Shown here piece by piece: positions 10,359-19,961 of a DNA stretch of 64,000 nt. The translations under genes and the position numbers were made by a program. The DNA comes from DAIDKA01 sp963708865 (GTDB taxonomy: Bacteria; Pseudomonadota; Gammaproteobacteria; Steroidobacterales; Steroidobacteraceae), in NCBI GenBank assembly GCA_963708865.1, contig CAVPUC010000005.1, positions 310,001 to 374,000 of the forward strand, given 5' to 3'. Position 1 is the first letter of the stretch. The number at the start of each line of letters is the position of its first letter. The notes below the pieces were generated by a model. The model saw only the letters and a list, made by a program, of their open reading frames with translations. It did not search any database and had not been told where the DNA came from.

Positions 10359-10368
10359 TGTATATACA
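10359..10368. promoter_or_regulatory. Palindrome TGTATATACA before the ABC exporter
   Basis: A perfect 10-bp palindrome lies in the 94-base gap between the M28 peptidase stop and the ABC exporter start. It could be a regulator half-site pair or part of an AT-rich promoter core. No convincing -35 box accompanies it. Confidence 0.25.
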
Positions 10369-10443
10369 ACCAGCGAGCCAAGCACCGTTGCCGGGCGGGC
10401 CGCTGGCTGTCATGGCGCATTGCACTACACTTGCGTGAATGTC

Positions 10444-12326
10444 ATGACGGCTGCACCCCCCTTCACCCGCGCCCCGGATGCGCCGGCTCTGCCGGCAACA
10501 CCGCTGCGATTCGTCGGCTTTTTTGTCCGGGAGTTCCGCTGGTGGTATACGGGGATGATCCTGTTCGAGACCGTGAACTCGACCTGCGGCATCCTCATTC
10601 CCTATGCCATGGGGCGCATCATCCGGGCCGTCACCGCCGGCCACGCGGGTGGGCCGCTGCTGGCCGGCCCGCTGCTGCATCCGCTGATGCTGTTCATGGG
10701 GCTCGCCGTGGTCGAGGTGCTGGCCAGCCGCGCCGCCGGCTACTGCCAGGTCACTGTCGGTCCGCGACAACGCCACGCGGTAACCCGGGCGCTCTACGCC
10801 TATCTGCAGCACCACTCGCACCGCTACTTGCACAACGACTTCGCCGGCGCCCTGGCGCATAAAATCAGCGAGACCTCACTGGGCGTATCGCAGACCGTGT
10901 GGGCCGTGATCTTTGATTTCTGGCCCATGGCGATCGTGTTCGTCGTGGCGACGATCGTGCTGTGGTCCGCCAATCCGGGCTTGGCGATATTCGTCGGGGT
11001 GTGGGCGGCCTGCTTCGTCGGCCTGTCGTGGTTCCTGGCGACGCGGGCGCGGCCCTTCGCCGTGACTGCCGCGGCGGCGCGCAGCGACACCACCGGCAAG
11101 GTCGTGGATGCGGTGACGAATCTCACCAATACGCGGCTGTTCGCGCGCCTGGGCTTTGAGCGCGGCTACCTGGATCGCCAGCTCAGCCACGAACTCGCCA
11201 CCGTGCAGCGCTCCAACCACTACGCCGAGCGGGTGCGCTGGTTCCAGTTCACCGCCGCCCTGATCCTCAAGGTGGGCACGCTGTACTACGCCTTGTCGCT
11301 GTGGAGTCGCGGCCTCATCACGGTTGCGGAATTCGTCATGGCGGCCACCACGGCGCTGCTCATCATCAACGAGGCGCGCAATCTGAGTCGCCGGTTCCTG
11401 GAATTCTTCGAGTACGTCGGCAATGTCACGAACGGCGTCCAGACCATCATCCGCTCGCATGAGATCGTGGATCTGCCCGGCGCGCGCCCCGCCCAGATCA
11501 CCCACGGCGCCATCGAGCTGCAGCATGTGAAGTTCGGCTATGAAGGCGGCGCGACCGTGTTCCACGACCTCTCGGTGCGCATTCCCGGCCGGGCAGCGCG
11601 TCGGACTGGTGGGCTACTCCGGTTCGGGCAAGTCGACCTTCGTGAGTCTCATCCTGCGCCTGTACGAGCCGCAGTCGGGGCGCGTGCTGATCGATGGCAC
11701 GGACATCCGGCAGATGACGCAGGAGTCGCTGCACGCCCACCTCGGGCTGATTCCGCAGGATCCGAGCCTGTTTCATCGCAGCCTGATGGAGAACATCCGT
11801 TACGGGCGCCAGGGGGCGAGCGATGCGGAGGTGGTCGCGGCGGCACGCAAGGCCCATGCGCATGAGTTCATCGCGAGTGCGCCGGGCGGCTATGCGGCGC
11901 TGGTGGGCGAGCGCGGCATCAAGCTCTCCGGCGGTCAGCGTCAGCGTGTCGCGATCGCGCGCGTGGTGTTGAAAAACGCACCGATACTGATCCTCGATGA
12001 GGCGACCTCAAGCCTCGATTCGGTGACCGAACGGGCCATCCAGGAAAGCTTGGGTGAACTGATGCGCGATCGCACCGTGCTGGTCGTCGCCCATCGACTC
12101 TCCACCATCGCGCATCTGGACCGTATCCTGGTATTCAACAACGGCCGCATCGTCGAGGATGGCTCGCACGCGCAACTGTTGGCCGCAGGGCGGCCTCTAT
12201 GAGACCTTGTGGACGCGCCAGGCCGGGGGTTTTCTGCCCGACAGCAGCGATCCGGCCGCAGAAGTCGCCGATCTGGACGGCGGTAAGGGCCAATCCCGGC
12301 ACTATTCCCCTATAATTCCCCCATGA
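10444..12326 (+). CDS. ABC exporter, fused permease-ATPase (MsbA/HlyB-like half transporter), two frameshifts
   Basis: The N-terminal part (to about 11400) holds the six-helix ABC transmembrane domain. The ATPase follows with Walker A GYSGSGKST (about 11615-11641), signature LSGGQRQR (about 11924), Walker B ILILDEATS and the H-loop AHRLST. The frame breaks in the CCC at 11584-11586; dropping one C restores IPAGQRVGLVG. A second break near 12190 restores AGGLYETLWTRQAGGFLPD, the usual C-terminal signature. Corrected this way, the stop TGA at 12324-12326 overlaps the aminotransferase start (ATGA). The substrate is unknown; the coupling to branched-chain catabolism may be positional only. Confidence 0.82.
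12311..12316 (+). promoter_or_regulatory. Consensus -10 box 7 bases before the aminotransferase start
   Basis: TATAAT at 12311-12316 would place a transcription start at or next to the A of the ATG at 12323, giving a leaderless or nearly leaderless message. No good -35 hexamer is present (GGCCAA at the right distance), and no Shine-Dalgarno precedes the ATG, so leaderless initiation and translational coupling to the exporter are both possible. Confidence 0.3.
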
Positions 12327-13335
12327 GCAAGCCCGACCCACGTACCGCGCCATTTGGCAGCGTGTTTACTGAGCTGATGGCCGTCGCCACCTTCCAGGCA
12401 GGCGCCTGGTCCGACTTTGAGCTGACTGCCACCAGCGCGCTGTCGCTGCACCCGGCGGCGCATGCACTGCACTACTGCAGTTCGTGCTTCGAGGGTTTCA
12501 AGGCGTACCGCCGCGCCGATGGCGGCATCCACATCTTCCGCCTGGAGCGCCATGTCGAGCGACTGCGCCAGAGCGCGCGCCTGCTGGTGCTGCCGGAGCC
12601 CGACGCCGACTTGGTGAAGGCCATGGTGTTGGCGCTGGTGGATCGCAGCCGCGGCGAAGTGCCGCAATCACCCGGCTCGCTGTACGTGCGGCCGCTGCTG
12701 TTCGGCACCACGCCCAATATCGGCGCCGCGGCGACCCCGGCCGACCAGGCGACGCTGGTGGTGCTGGCGAGTCCCGTGTGGGACTACTTCGCCGGCGGCA
12801 TGAAGCCGCTGCGCATCCTGATGGAGCCCGCGCCGCGCTCGGCGCCGCACCTGGGCGTGGTCAAGACCGGCGGCAATTATGCGGCGGCGCTCGGGCCGAC
12901 GCTGGCGGCGCGCCGCGAGCACCAGCGCCGACCAGGTGCTGTTCTGTCCCGAACGGTGAGGTGCAGGAGACCGGCGCCGCCAATTTCCTGCTGCTGCGGG
13001 ATCGGCAGATCCTGACGCGCAGCCTGGATTCCACCTTCCTGCACGGCGTGACACGCGATTCGCTGCTGACGCTGGCCCGCGATCTGGGTTACGCGGTCGC
13101 AGGAGCGCATCGTGACGGTGGATGAGACGCTGGAGTGGGTGGCGAACGGCGAAGCGGCCTTGTCGGGTACGGCCGCAGTACTCGCCGGAGTGGGCACGTT
13201 GATCTGGCAGGAGCGTGACGTGCGCGTTGCCGATGGCGGCGGTCGGGCCCGGTGACCCAGGCACTGCGCGCCGCCCTGGTGGACGTGCAGCGCGGCGTGA
13301 CGCCGGACCGGTTCGGATGGCTGACGCCGGTGTAA
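12323..13335 (+). CDS. ilvE: Branched-chain amino acid aminotransferase (class IV), several frameshifts
   Basis: Transfers the amino group between Val/Leu/Ile and 2-oxoglutarate using PLP. Visible motifs are HYCSSCFEGFKAYRR, SLYVRPLLFGTTPNIG, the PLP lysine in GVVKTGGNYAA, NGEVQETGAANFLLL and GEAALSGTAAVLAGVG, in correct order for the eukaryote-like BCAT class. The frame is disturbed at about 12925, 12953, 13100, 13237 and 13252; in each case removing one base restores the family sequence, pointing to insertion errors. Length is about 335 residues after repair. Because branched-chain oxoacid dehydrogenase genes follow directly, the enzyme probably supplies their substrates in the catabolic direction. 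Confidence 0.85.
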
Positions 13336-13341
13336 TCGTCC

Positions 13342-14587
13342 ATGACGAGGGAATCGCGACTGCATGTCCCGCATCCTCCGGCCCGGCCGGGCGAGGCCCC
13401 TGACTTCAGCTACCTGCAGATCTCACCCGCGGGCGCCCTCGACGCGTCCGGAGGTGGCGGCCGCGCTGACCGATACCGAGTTCCTCGTCCACCGGCATGG
13501 TGCGGGTGCTCGATGACCATCACGTGGCCCTGGGGCCGTGGAATCCGCACCTTGAACCGGAGGAACTTCAGGTCGGCCTGCGCCACATGCTGCTCACCCG
13601 CCTCTTCGATCAGCGCATGCAGAACATCCAGCGCCAGGGCCGCATTTCCTTCTACATCCGCTGCGCTCGGCGAGGAGGCGGTCTCGGTGTCTCAGACCAT
13701 GGCGCTGCGCCCGGATGACATGCTGTTTCCGTCCTATCGCAATCAGGGACTGCATATCGCGCGCGGTCACAGCCTGGTTGAGCTGATGTGCCAGTGCCTG
13801 TCCAACACCCGGGACATGTGCAAGGGCCGCCAGATGCCGGTCATGTATCACTGGCAATCGGGAAACATCTTTTCCATATCCGGAAATCTCGCCACCCAAT
13901 ACCCGCAGGCCGTGGGCTGGGCGATGGCCGCGGCGCTCAAGGGCGAGGACCGGCTCGCGGCCGCGTGGACCGGCGAGGGCAGCACTGCCGAGGCGGACTT
14001 TCACCAAGCCATGACCTTCGCGGCCGTGTATCGCGCACCCGTGATTCTCAATATCGTCAACAACCAGTGGGCGATCTCCAGCTTCCAGGGATTTGCCGGT
14101 GGCGAGCAGCGCACCTTCGCGGCTCGCGGTCCCGGCTATGGCATCCCCGGCATCCGCGTCGACGGCAATGATTTTCTGGCGCTGCACGCGGTCACCTCCT
14201 GGGCTGCGGAGCGGGCGCGCCGCGGCGGCGGGGCGACGCTGATCGAAGCGGTGACGTATCGCGCCTCGGCACACTCCACCAGCGACGATCCGGCGCGCTA
14301 CCGCCCGCAGCGATGACTGGCAGGCGTGGCCGCTGGGCGATCCCATCGAGCGGCTCAAGCAGCATCTGATCGGCTGGGCGAATGGTCGACACAACGCCAT
14401 GAGCAATTGACCCGTGAACTCGAGGCGCACGTGGCGCAGTGCTGGCAGGAGGCGCAGCGCGCCGGCACCATGACGGACCCGACCGCGCCTGGATCCGCGC
14501 ACGATGTTTGAAGATGTGCTCGCCATCATGCCGCCGCATCTGCTGCGTCAGCGTCAGCAGCTCGATCAGGAACTCGCGGACAAATAA
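13342..14587 (+). CDS. bkdA1: Branched-chain 2-oxoacid dehydrogenase E1 alpha subunit, several frameshifts
   Basis: Together with BkdA2 it decarboxylates branched-chain 2-oxoacids with thiamine diphosphate. Diagnostic BCKDH-alpha segments include DMLFPSYRNQGLHIARG, CKGRQMPVMYHWQSG, SISGNLATQYPQAVGWAMA, the ThDP-binding AAWTGEGSTAEADFH and NIVNNQWAISSFQG, and the phosphorylation-loop-like HSTSDDPARYRP. These match Pseudomonas-type BkdA1 more than pyruvate dehydrogenase alpha. The frame breaks several times between about 13440 and 13670 and again at about 14312 and beyond, all repaired by single-base changes. The stop lies two bases before the bkdA2 start. Confidence 0.87.
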
Positions 14588-14589
14588 CG

Positions 14590-15607
14590 ATGCCGCAGAT
14601 GAACATGATCCAGGCCATCAACTCCGCACTGGATGTGATGCTGGAACGCGATGCCACCGTCGTGCTGATGGGGCAGGATGTCGGCTATTTCGGCGGGGTG
14701 TTCCGCTGCACGGAAGGGTTGCAGCGCAAATACGGCGAGCAACGGGTGCTGGACACGCCGATCGCCGAGGGCGGTATGGTCGGCGCGGCCATCGGCATGG
14801 GCGTCCATGGGCTGAAGCCCGTGGTGGAAATCCAGTTCGCCGATTACGCCTACCCCGCCTTCGACCAGATCGTGAGCGAACTGGCGCGGCTGCGCTACCG
14901 CACCGCGGGTGAATTTCATGCGGCGGTGACCGTGCGCATGCCCTGCGGCGGCGGCATCCGCGGCGGTCAGACTCACTCACAGAGTCCGGAAGGCATTTTC
15001 ACGCACGTCTGTGGCATCAAGGTGGTGATGCCCTCCAATCCCTATGACGCGAAGGGCCTGTTGATCAGCGCGATCGAGGATGAGGATCCGGTGATCTTCT
15101 TCGAGCCCAAGCGCCTCTACAGTGGGCCCTTCGCCGGCGAGCCGGAAAAAGCGGCCGTGCCGTGGAGCACTCATCCCGCGGGGCGAGGTGCCGGCAGGTC
15201 ACTACAGCGTGCCGTTGTGCCGCGCCGAAATCGTCCGTCCCGGCAGTGAGGTGACGGTCGTCGCCTACGGCACCATGGTGCACGTGGCGCAGGCCGCCGT
15301 GACCCGCAGCGGCGTGGATGCCGAAATCATCGACCTGCGCACGCTGTCACCTTTGGATACCGAGACGCTGTGTGCGTCGGTGAATCGCACCGGCCGCTGC
15401 GTCATCGTGCACGAAGCCACCCGCTTCGGCGGCTTCGGTGCCGAGCTTTCCGCGACCGTGCAGGAGACATGTTTCTGGAATCTGCTCGCGCCCATCGAGC
15501 GCGTCACCGGTTGGGACACGCCGTATCCGCACGCATTTGAATGGGAGTATTTCCCCGGGCCTGATCGCATCGCGGCCGCGCTGAGCCGCGTCATGGAGAG
15601 CCGGTGA
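14590..15607 (+). CDS. bkdA2: Branched-chain 2-oxoacid dehydrogenase E1 beta subunit, one frameshift
   Basis: Forms the alpha2beta2 E1 component with BkdA1. Landmarks are MIQAINSALDVMLERD, GQDVGYFGGVFRCTEGLQ, DTPIAEGGMVGAAIGMG, VEIQFADYAYPAFDQIVSE, the transketolase C-domain starting at GSEVTVVAYGTMV, and the C-terminal TGWDTPYPHAFEWEYFP. The frame breaks in the GGGG run at about 15180; one G fewer restores HPAGEVPAGHYSVPL. The stop overlaps the GTG start of bkdB by four bases (GTGA), typical of a coupled operon. Confidence 0.9.
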
Positions 15608-16827
15608 GCCGCTACGTATTCAAGCTTCCGGACCTGGGCGAGGGGACGATCGATGCCGAGATCGTCGCCTGGCGGGTGGCGGTGGGCGATGAGGTCCGGG
15701 AGGACCAGCCGCTGGTGGAAGTGCTGACCCAGAAAGCGACGATCGAGGTGCCGGCGCCGGTTGCCGGACGCGTCGTGAGCACAACCGGCACTGCCGGTGA
15801 CCGGGTGGCGGTGGGCGCTGAACTGGCGGTGTTTGAGACCGACACTGCGGCACCCGCTCGGCAACCAGACCCGCAACCGGTGGAGCAACCGGCCGAGCAA
15901 TCGGCCGAGCAGCCGGTCGAGCCGCCGCCACCGCAACCGGCGCTGCAGCCGGCGCGCGACACGATCCGCCGTCGCCACCTCGCCCGCCATCCGGCGTCGG
16001 GCCCGCGAGGCGGGCATCGACCTGACGACGCTGGTCGGCAGTGGCCCCGAGGGCCGCATCATCTCGAGCGATCTGGACGCACGGCTCAAGGCTGGCACAG
16101 GCCCGTCGCAGTCGCGGCCGGGCAGGCGCCCGACGTGCAGGAAATTCCGGTGATCGGCCTGCGCCGCGTGATCGCCGAGCAGGTCAGCCACAGCGCGCAC
16201 ACCATTCCGCATTTTTCCTATGTGGAGGAGGTGGATGTCACCGAGCTTGCGGTCGCTGCGCGACGCAGCTGAATGCCGCCGCCGCATCGGGTGATGGCGC
16301 ACTGAGCTACCTGCCGTTCATCGTGCTCGGGCTGATTCGCGCGCTGTCCCGCCACCCGCAGTGCAATGCCCGCTTTGATGCCGCCCGGCAGATGCTGCTG
16401 CAGTACCGCGCGGTGCATGTCGGCATCGCGGTGCAAACACCGCAGGGGCTGAAGGTGCCGGTGATCCGCGATGCGCACCAGCTCGGGCTTCGCGAAATCG
16501 ATGCCGAGATCCGCCGCCTCAGCGCCGCGGCGCGCGACGGCCGGGCGCGACCGCAGGAGTTAACCGGCTCGACCATCACGGTCACGAGCCTGGGCAAGCT
16601 GGGCGGCATTGCCTCCACGCCCATCATCAACCAGCCGGAGCTGGCCATCATCGGCGTCAATCGTGCCGTGGATCGGCCGATCGTGCACGCATGGCGCCAT
16701 CGCCATCCGGCGCATGATGAACCTGTCGTCAAGCTTCGATCACCGCTTCATCGACGGCTTTGATGCGGCGCAGCTGATCCAGACGCTGCGTGAGGGGCTC
16801 GAGCAGCCGGCGCTGCTGTTCATCTGA
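15604..16827 (+). CDS. bkdB: Branched-chain 2-oxoacid dehydrogenase E2 (lipoyl acyltransferase), several frameshifts
   Basis: Carries the acyl group on lipoate and passes it to CoA. An N-terminal lipoyl domain with the modified lysine in VLTQKATIEVP is followed by a Pro/Gln/Glu-rich linker, the E1/E3-binding domain (SPAIRRRAREAGIDL...GSGPEGRI) and a catalytic domain ending in SSFDHRFIDGFDAA, which holds the catalytic His and Asp. GTG at 15604 is the start because it overlaps the previous stop and gives the canonical SRYVFKLPDLGEGT opening. Frame breaks occur near 15980, 16130, 16262 and 16690. No dihydrolipoamide dehydrogenase gene follows, so E3 must come from elsewhere in the genome. Confidence 0.87.
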
Positions 16828-16830
16828 GCT

Positions 16831-17661
16831 TCAGTCCGCGAACCCCAGTCCCCAACCGCCGTCGATCGTGATCTGCTGGCCGGTGATATAGGCTGAACCC
16901 GGCGAGGCCAGGAACAACGCCAGTCCCTTCAGATCGTCCGGGAAACCGACCCGGTGCATGGGGATGAACTTGCCCACCGTCGCCTGGGTCTCCGGCTTCT
17001 TGGCATGGCCGCCGCCGATATTGGTGACAATGAATCCGGGGGCAATCGCATTCACCGTGATGCCGTACGCCGCCAGCTCCAACGCCACACACTGAGTGAG
17101 GTGGAAGGCGCCGGCCTTGGCGGCCATGTAGGCCGAGCCGATGGCCGGTTCCACCTTGTTGGCCGCCAGTGAGGTGGTGACGATGATGCGGCCGGCGCGT
17201 CGCGGGCGCATGTGACGGGCCGCCGCACGCAGCGTCGCAAACACACCATTCAGATTCACGTCGATCACGCGGTTCCAGCGCTCATCGGTGTAGTTTTCCA
17301 GGGCGCCCTCGGCCACGCGCTTGCGATCACTGCCCACCCAGCCATCGACGAAGCCGGCGCCCGAATCGACGCCGGCATTGGCGAACACCACATCGAGGCG
17401 GCCGTAGAGTTCGGCTGCGGCATCGACGGCGGCATCCAGCGCGGCATGGTCCGTGACGTTGACGGTGGCGCCGCGGACATCGAGTCCGGCAGCCGTCAGG
17501 CGCGCGCTTTGCTCAGCGACCTGCGCGGCGTTGAGGTCCAGAATGGTCACCCGTGCGCCGTTCTCGGCCAGTGCTTCGGCGTATGCGAGACCCAGCCCGC
17601 TGGCGCCACCGGTCACCACCACGCCATAGCCACGGACCGCGAACAGTTCAGAAATCTGCAT
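16831..17661 (-). CDS. SDR family NAD(P)-dependent oxidoreductase
   Basis: A classical short-chain dehydrogenase of 276 residues: cofactor loop TGGASGLG (17-24), NAG at about 95-97, catalytic Ser164, Tyr178 and Lys182 (YMAAK) and a C-terminal GQQITIDGG segment. The start at 17661 is chosen over an upstream in-frame codon because GAGGGAG lies just before it. An acidic residue after the second beta strand (TILDLNAAQ) suggests NAD rather than NADP. It converges on bkdB with three bases between stops; the substrate is not evident. Confidence 0.88.
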   Translation of the reverse strand: MQISELFAVRGYGVVVTGGASGLGLAYAEALAENGARVTILDLNAAQVAEQSARLTAAGLDVRGATVNVTDHAALDAAVDAAAELYGRLDVVFANAGVDSGAGFVDGWVGSDRKRVAEGALENYTDERWNRVIDVNLNGVFATLRAAARHMRPRRAGRIIVTTSLAANKVEPAIGSAYMAAKAGAFHLTQCVALELAAYGITVNAIAPGFIVTNIGGGHAKKPETQATVGKFIPMHRVGFPDDLKGLALFLASPGSAYITGQQITIDGGWGLGFAD

Positions 17662-17830
17662 TGCCGCTCCCTCATCATGGCCTTTAGCCCGGGGGCGCAT
17701 ATTACAATGAAGCGTGCGATACCAGCCCGCTCGTAGCTTTGCGCCGGCCTGCCTGATGCGACAGGTCGGCCCTGCTCGTGGGCGTCCTGGTCGGTGAGCG
17801 GCCGCATCGGCCGCGGAACTGTCACCGGAT

Positions 17831-18550
17831 ATGCGCCCGGTCCTGATCCTGGAGCCGCCGCAGGGGCAATTGCTGCTGGTCCGTCGCGTGACGCACCTGT
17901 CGGAGCAAGCGGGCCTTGCCGCGGGCCTGGCGCACCGCCGAACCGGACCGCGGATTCACCCAGGCCCTGCTGATGCAGCTCTCCCATGTCGCGGCCAACT
18001 GGCCGTGGCGCAATTTGATCGTCAGCACCTCGGCGGCGCAAAGCGACAGCCACCTGCAGACGCTCGACGGCCAGGACGCGGTGCTCGCCGTGGCGCACGA
18101 TGAGCTGGTGGATCTGGGCGGCAAGGTCGAGTTCCACGTGACCCTGGACCTGGTCACCGTGCGGGGCATCGCCACCGCGCAGGAGCAGCGCGCGCATACC
18201 CCCGTCGAATACTTCGCCCCGCCGCTGACGGCCGACAGCAGCCTGCCGCGCCGCAGCCTCGCGGCATTTCGCGATGGATGGCCCGCTGGATGACCAGGTC
18301 AGTACCGCGGCCACTGATTTGAGCCAGTTTCTGGCACTGATTGTGGCGCGCGTCTCGGTACCCGAGCAGTCTGCATCCGCACAATCCGACCCTGGGAGCG
18401 CTGGGTTTGCATCCCGTATGCGCCGAATGCCGCCCCTCCGATCCGGTGGTCTACCGGCAGCCCGGTCGGGTGTGGGTGAGGGTCGGCAAGCCGCGCCGGC
18501 AGAATCCTGGCGTTGCCGCTTCGGACCTCTACGCCAGGACCGCAAGGACC
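17831..18550 (+). CDS. Unrecognised protein, frameshifted
   Basis: A G/C-rich third-position pattern marks coding sequence here, but the frame shifts between segments: 17831 to about 17935, about 17935-18290, about 18290-18365, and from about 18368 onward. The pieces read LILEPPQGQLLLVRRV, then a long segment with LLMQLSHVAANWPWRNLIV and DELVDLGGKVEFHVTLDLV, then a tail with LHPVCAECRPSDPVVY containing a CxxC pair. No signal peptide or transmembrane helix is obvious and no family was recognised. The last frame runs without a stop into the flavin reductase at 18551, so the two may be closely coupled or even fused. Boundaries are approximate. The preceding 17662-17830 shows nothing identifiable. 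Confidence 0.4.
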
Positions 18551-19100
18551 ATGAGACTGGATCCCAAGCAATTCCGCGAAGTAGCGGGCCTGTTCGCGAC
18601 GGGCGTGACGATCGTCGTCGCCGAAGTCGCGGGCCAGGTGCATGCGATGACCGCCAATGCCGTGACCTCCGTGTCACTGGATCCGCTACTGATGCTGTTC
18701 TGTCCGTCGCGCAAGGCGCGCATCGCCCAGGACCTGCCGGGGCTGACCCGCTTCTCCATCAACATCCTGCGCCGCGACCAGCAGGCCCTGTCGACTTACT
18801 TTGCGGGCGGCTGGAAGGATTCGGCGCCACCGCCGTTCCGCTTCATCGATAGCCCCGCGGGGCCGCAACTGGAAGGGGCCCTGGCCTCGATCGGCTGCCG
18901 TACGCACAGCGTCACCGCGGCGGGCGATCACTTCGTGGTGGTGGGCGAGGTGATCCATCTGCACCAGGGCATCACTGCCGCACCAGCCGCTGCTGTTCGT
19001 GGCGGGAAAGTATCGCGGTGTGGATCTGAGCGAAGGGGCGATCGCTCCGGATCTGGCGGACGTTGAAGACGAACCGCCGCATATTTCCTACCCTCACTGA
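18551..19100 (+). CDS. Flavin reductase-like (FMN-binding split-barrel) protein, one frameshift
   Basis: Belongs to the flavin reductase family (HpaC/RutF-like) that supplies reduced FMN/FAD to two-component monooxygenases. The opening FREVAGLFATGVTIV, then MTANAVTSVSLDPLLMLFCP, FSINILRRDQQALSTYFAG and a later HFVVVGEV are the family pattern. A frame break near 18984, one extra base, restores HQPLLFVAGKYRGVDLSEG and a stop at 19098-19100, giving about 182 residues. The ATG at 18551 gives the canonical start; AAGGA lies close upstream. No partner monooxygenase is visible nearby. Confidence 0.75.
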
Positions 19101-19865
19101 AATCAGGTCGCGCATCCAGCCCAAGCCCGCGAGCGTTGCGCCAGCCGGGTGATATTCGGCGCCCACCCAGCCTTGGTAATCGCTGTCGCGAATCGTGCGG
19201 AAGATCGTCGCGAAATCCAAACTGCCGGTTCCCGGCTCATGCCGTCCGGGACTGTCCGCGAACTGCACGTGGCGAATGTGCGCGAGCAGGCGCGCGAACG
19301 CCTGCGCGGGGTCGAGTCCCAGCATCGCCGCATGATAGATGTCAAATTGCAGCCCCACCCGCGCATCGCCGGCCTCGAGAATCCGCGCCGCCAATTCAAA
19401 ATCGGCCACGCAGTAGCCGGGCGCGTTGATGGGATTGATGACCTCGAGCAGTGCGCAGGCCCCAGCGCGGCCCAGCACCTCGGCGGCCAGCGCCAGATTC
19501 GCCGTCAGGCGTCCGACGGCCGCGGGCTGCCCCGCAAGGTCGGTGCGCCCGGCGAGCACATTGACCATGCGGGCGCCCAGGGCCTGCGCATACTCGGCCG
19601 CGAGTTCCAGCTCGGCGCGAAAGGTCGCGGCACGATCCGGCAGGCACGCGGTGCCATAGGTGCGCGGATCCTCCCCCATCGGGGCGTTGATCAAGATCAC
19701 CTGCACGCCCGCCGCACCTGCCGCGCGTGTCAGCGAGGCCGCCGAGTGGGCGTAGGGATTTTGGATCTCCACTGTGGGAAAGCCGGCCGCGCGCGCCGCC
19801 TCAAAGCGTTCCAGTAACGGCATTTCAGTGAAAAGCATGCTGATATTCGCCGAGGCTCGGAGCAT
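18972..19865 (-). CDS. Hydroxypyruvate isomerase-like TIM-barrel protein
   Basis: A sugar-phosphate isomerase/AP-endonuclease-2 family TIM barrel resembling Hyi, which interconverts hydroxypyruvate and tartronate semialdehyde. Segments supporting this are SANISMLFTEMPLLERF, VQVILINAPMGE, a conserved Glu in CALLEVINP, QFDIYHAAML, HVQFADSPGRHEPGTG and GWVGAEYHPAG. The domain normally ends near GLGW, but the frame runs about 40 residues further and overlaps the flavin reductase by 129 bases. Dropping one T in the ATTTC on this strand would stop it at about 19094, so the long tail may be a sequence artefact. No glyoxylate-pathway neighbours are seen. Confidence 0.8.
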   Translation of the reverse strand: MLRASANISMLFTEMPLLERFEAARAAGFPTVEIQNPYAHSAASLTRAAGAAGVQVILINAPMGEDPRTYGTACLPDRAATFRAELELAAEYAQALGARMVNVLAGRTDLAGQPAAVGRLTANLALAAEVLGRAGACALLEVINPINAPGYCVADFELAARILEAGDARVGLQFDIYHAAMLGLDPAQAFARLLAHIRHVQFADSPGRHEPGTGSLDFATIFRTIRDSDYQGWVGAEYHPAGATLAGLGWMRDLISVRVGNMRRFVFNVRQIRSDRPFAQIHTAILSRHEQQRLVRQ

Positions 19866-19961
19866 GAGCGGCCCTTGTTGGTTGTGTCGTCAAGTGCGGA
19901 CAATGTAAACAATCGTGAGCTGGCCGCGTTAGTATGCGGGCCAATATCGACGAGGATCACC

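Noticed and set aside
3200..16827. Programmed ribosomal frameshifting in the split genes
   Set aside because: No slippery heptamer with downstream pseudoknot was seen, and the breaks affect many unrelated enzymes at unrelated positions. Sequence error is simpler.
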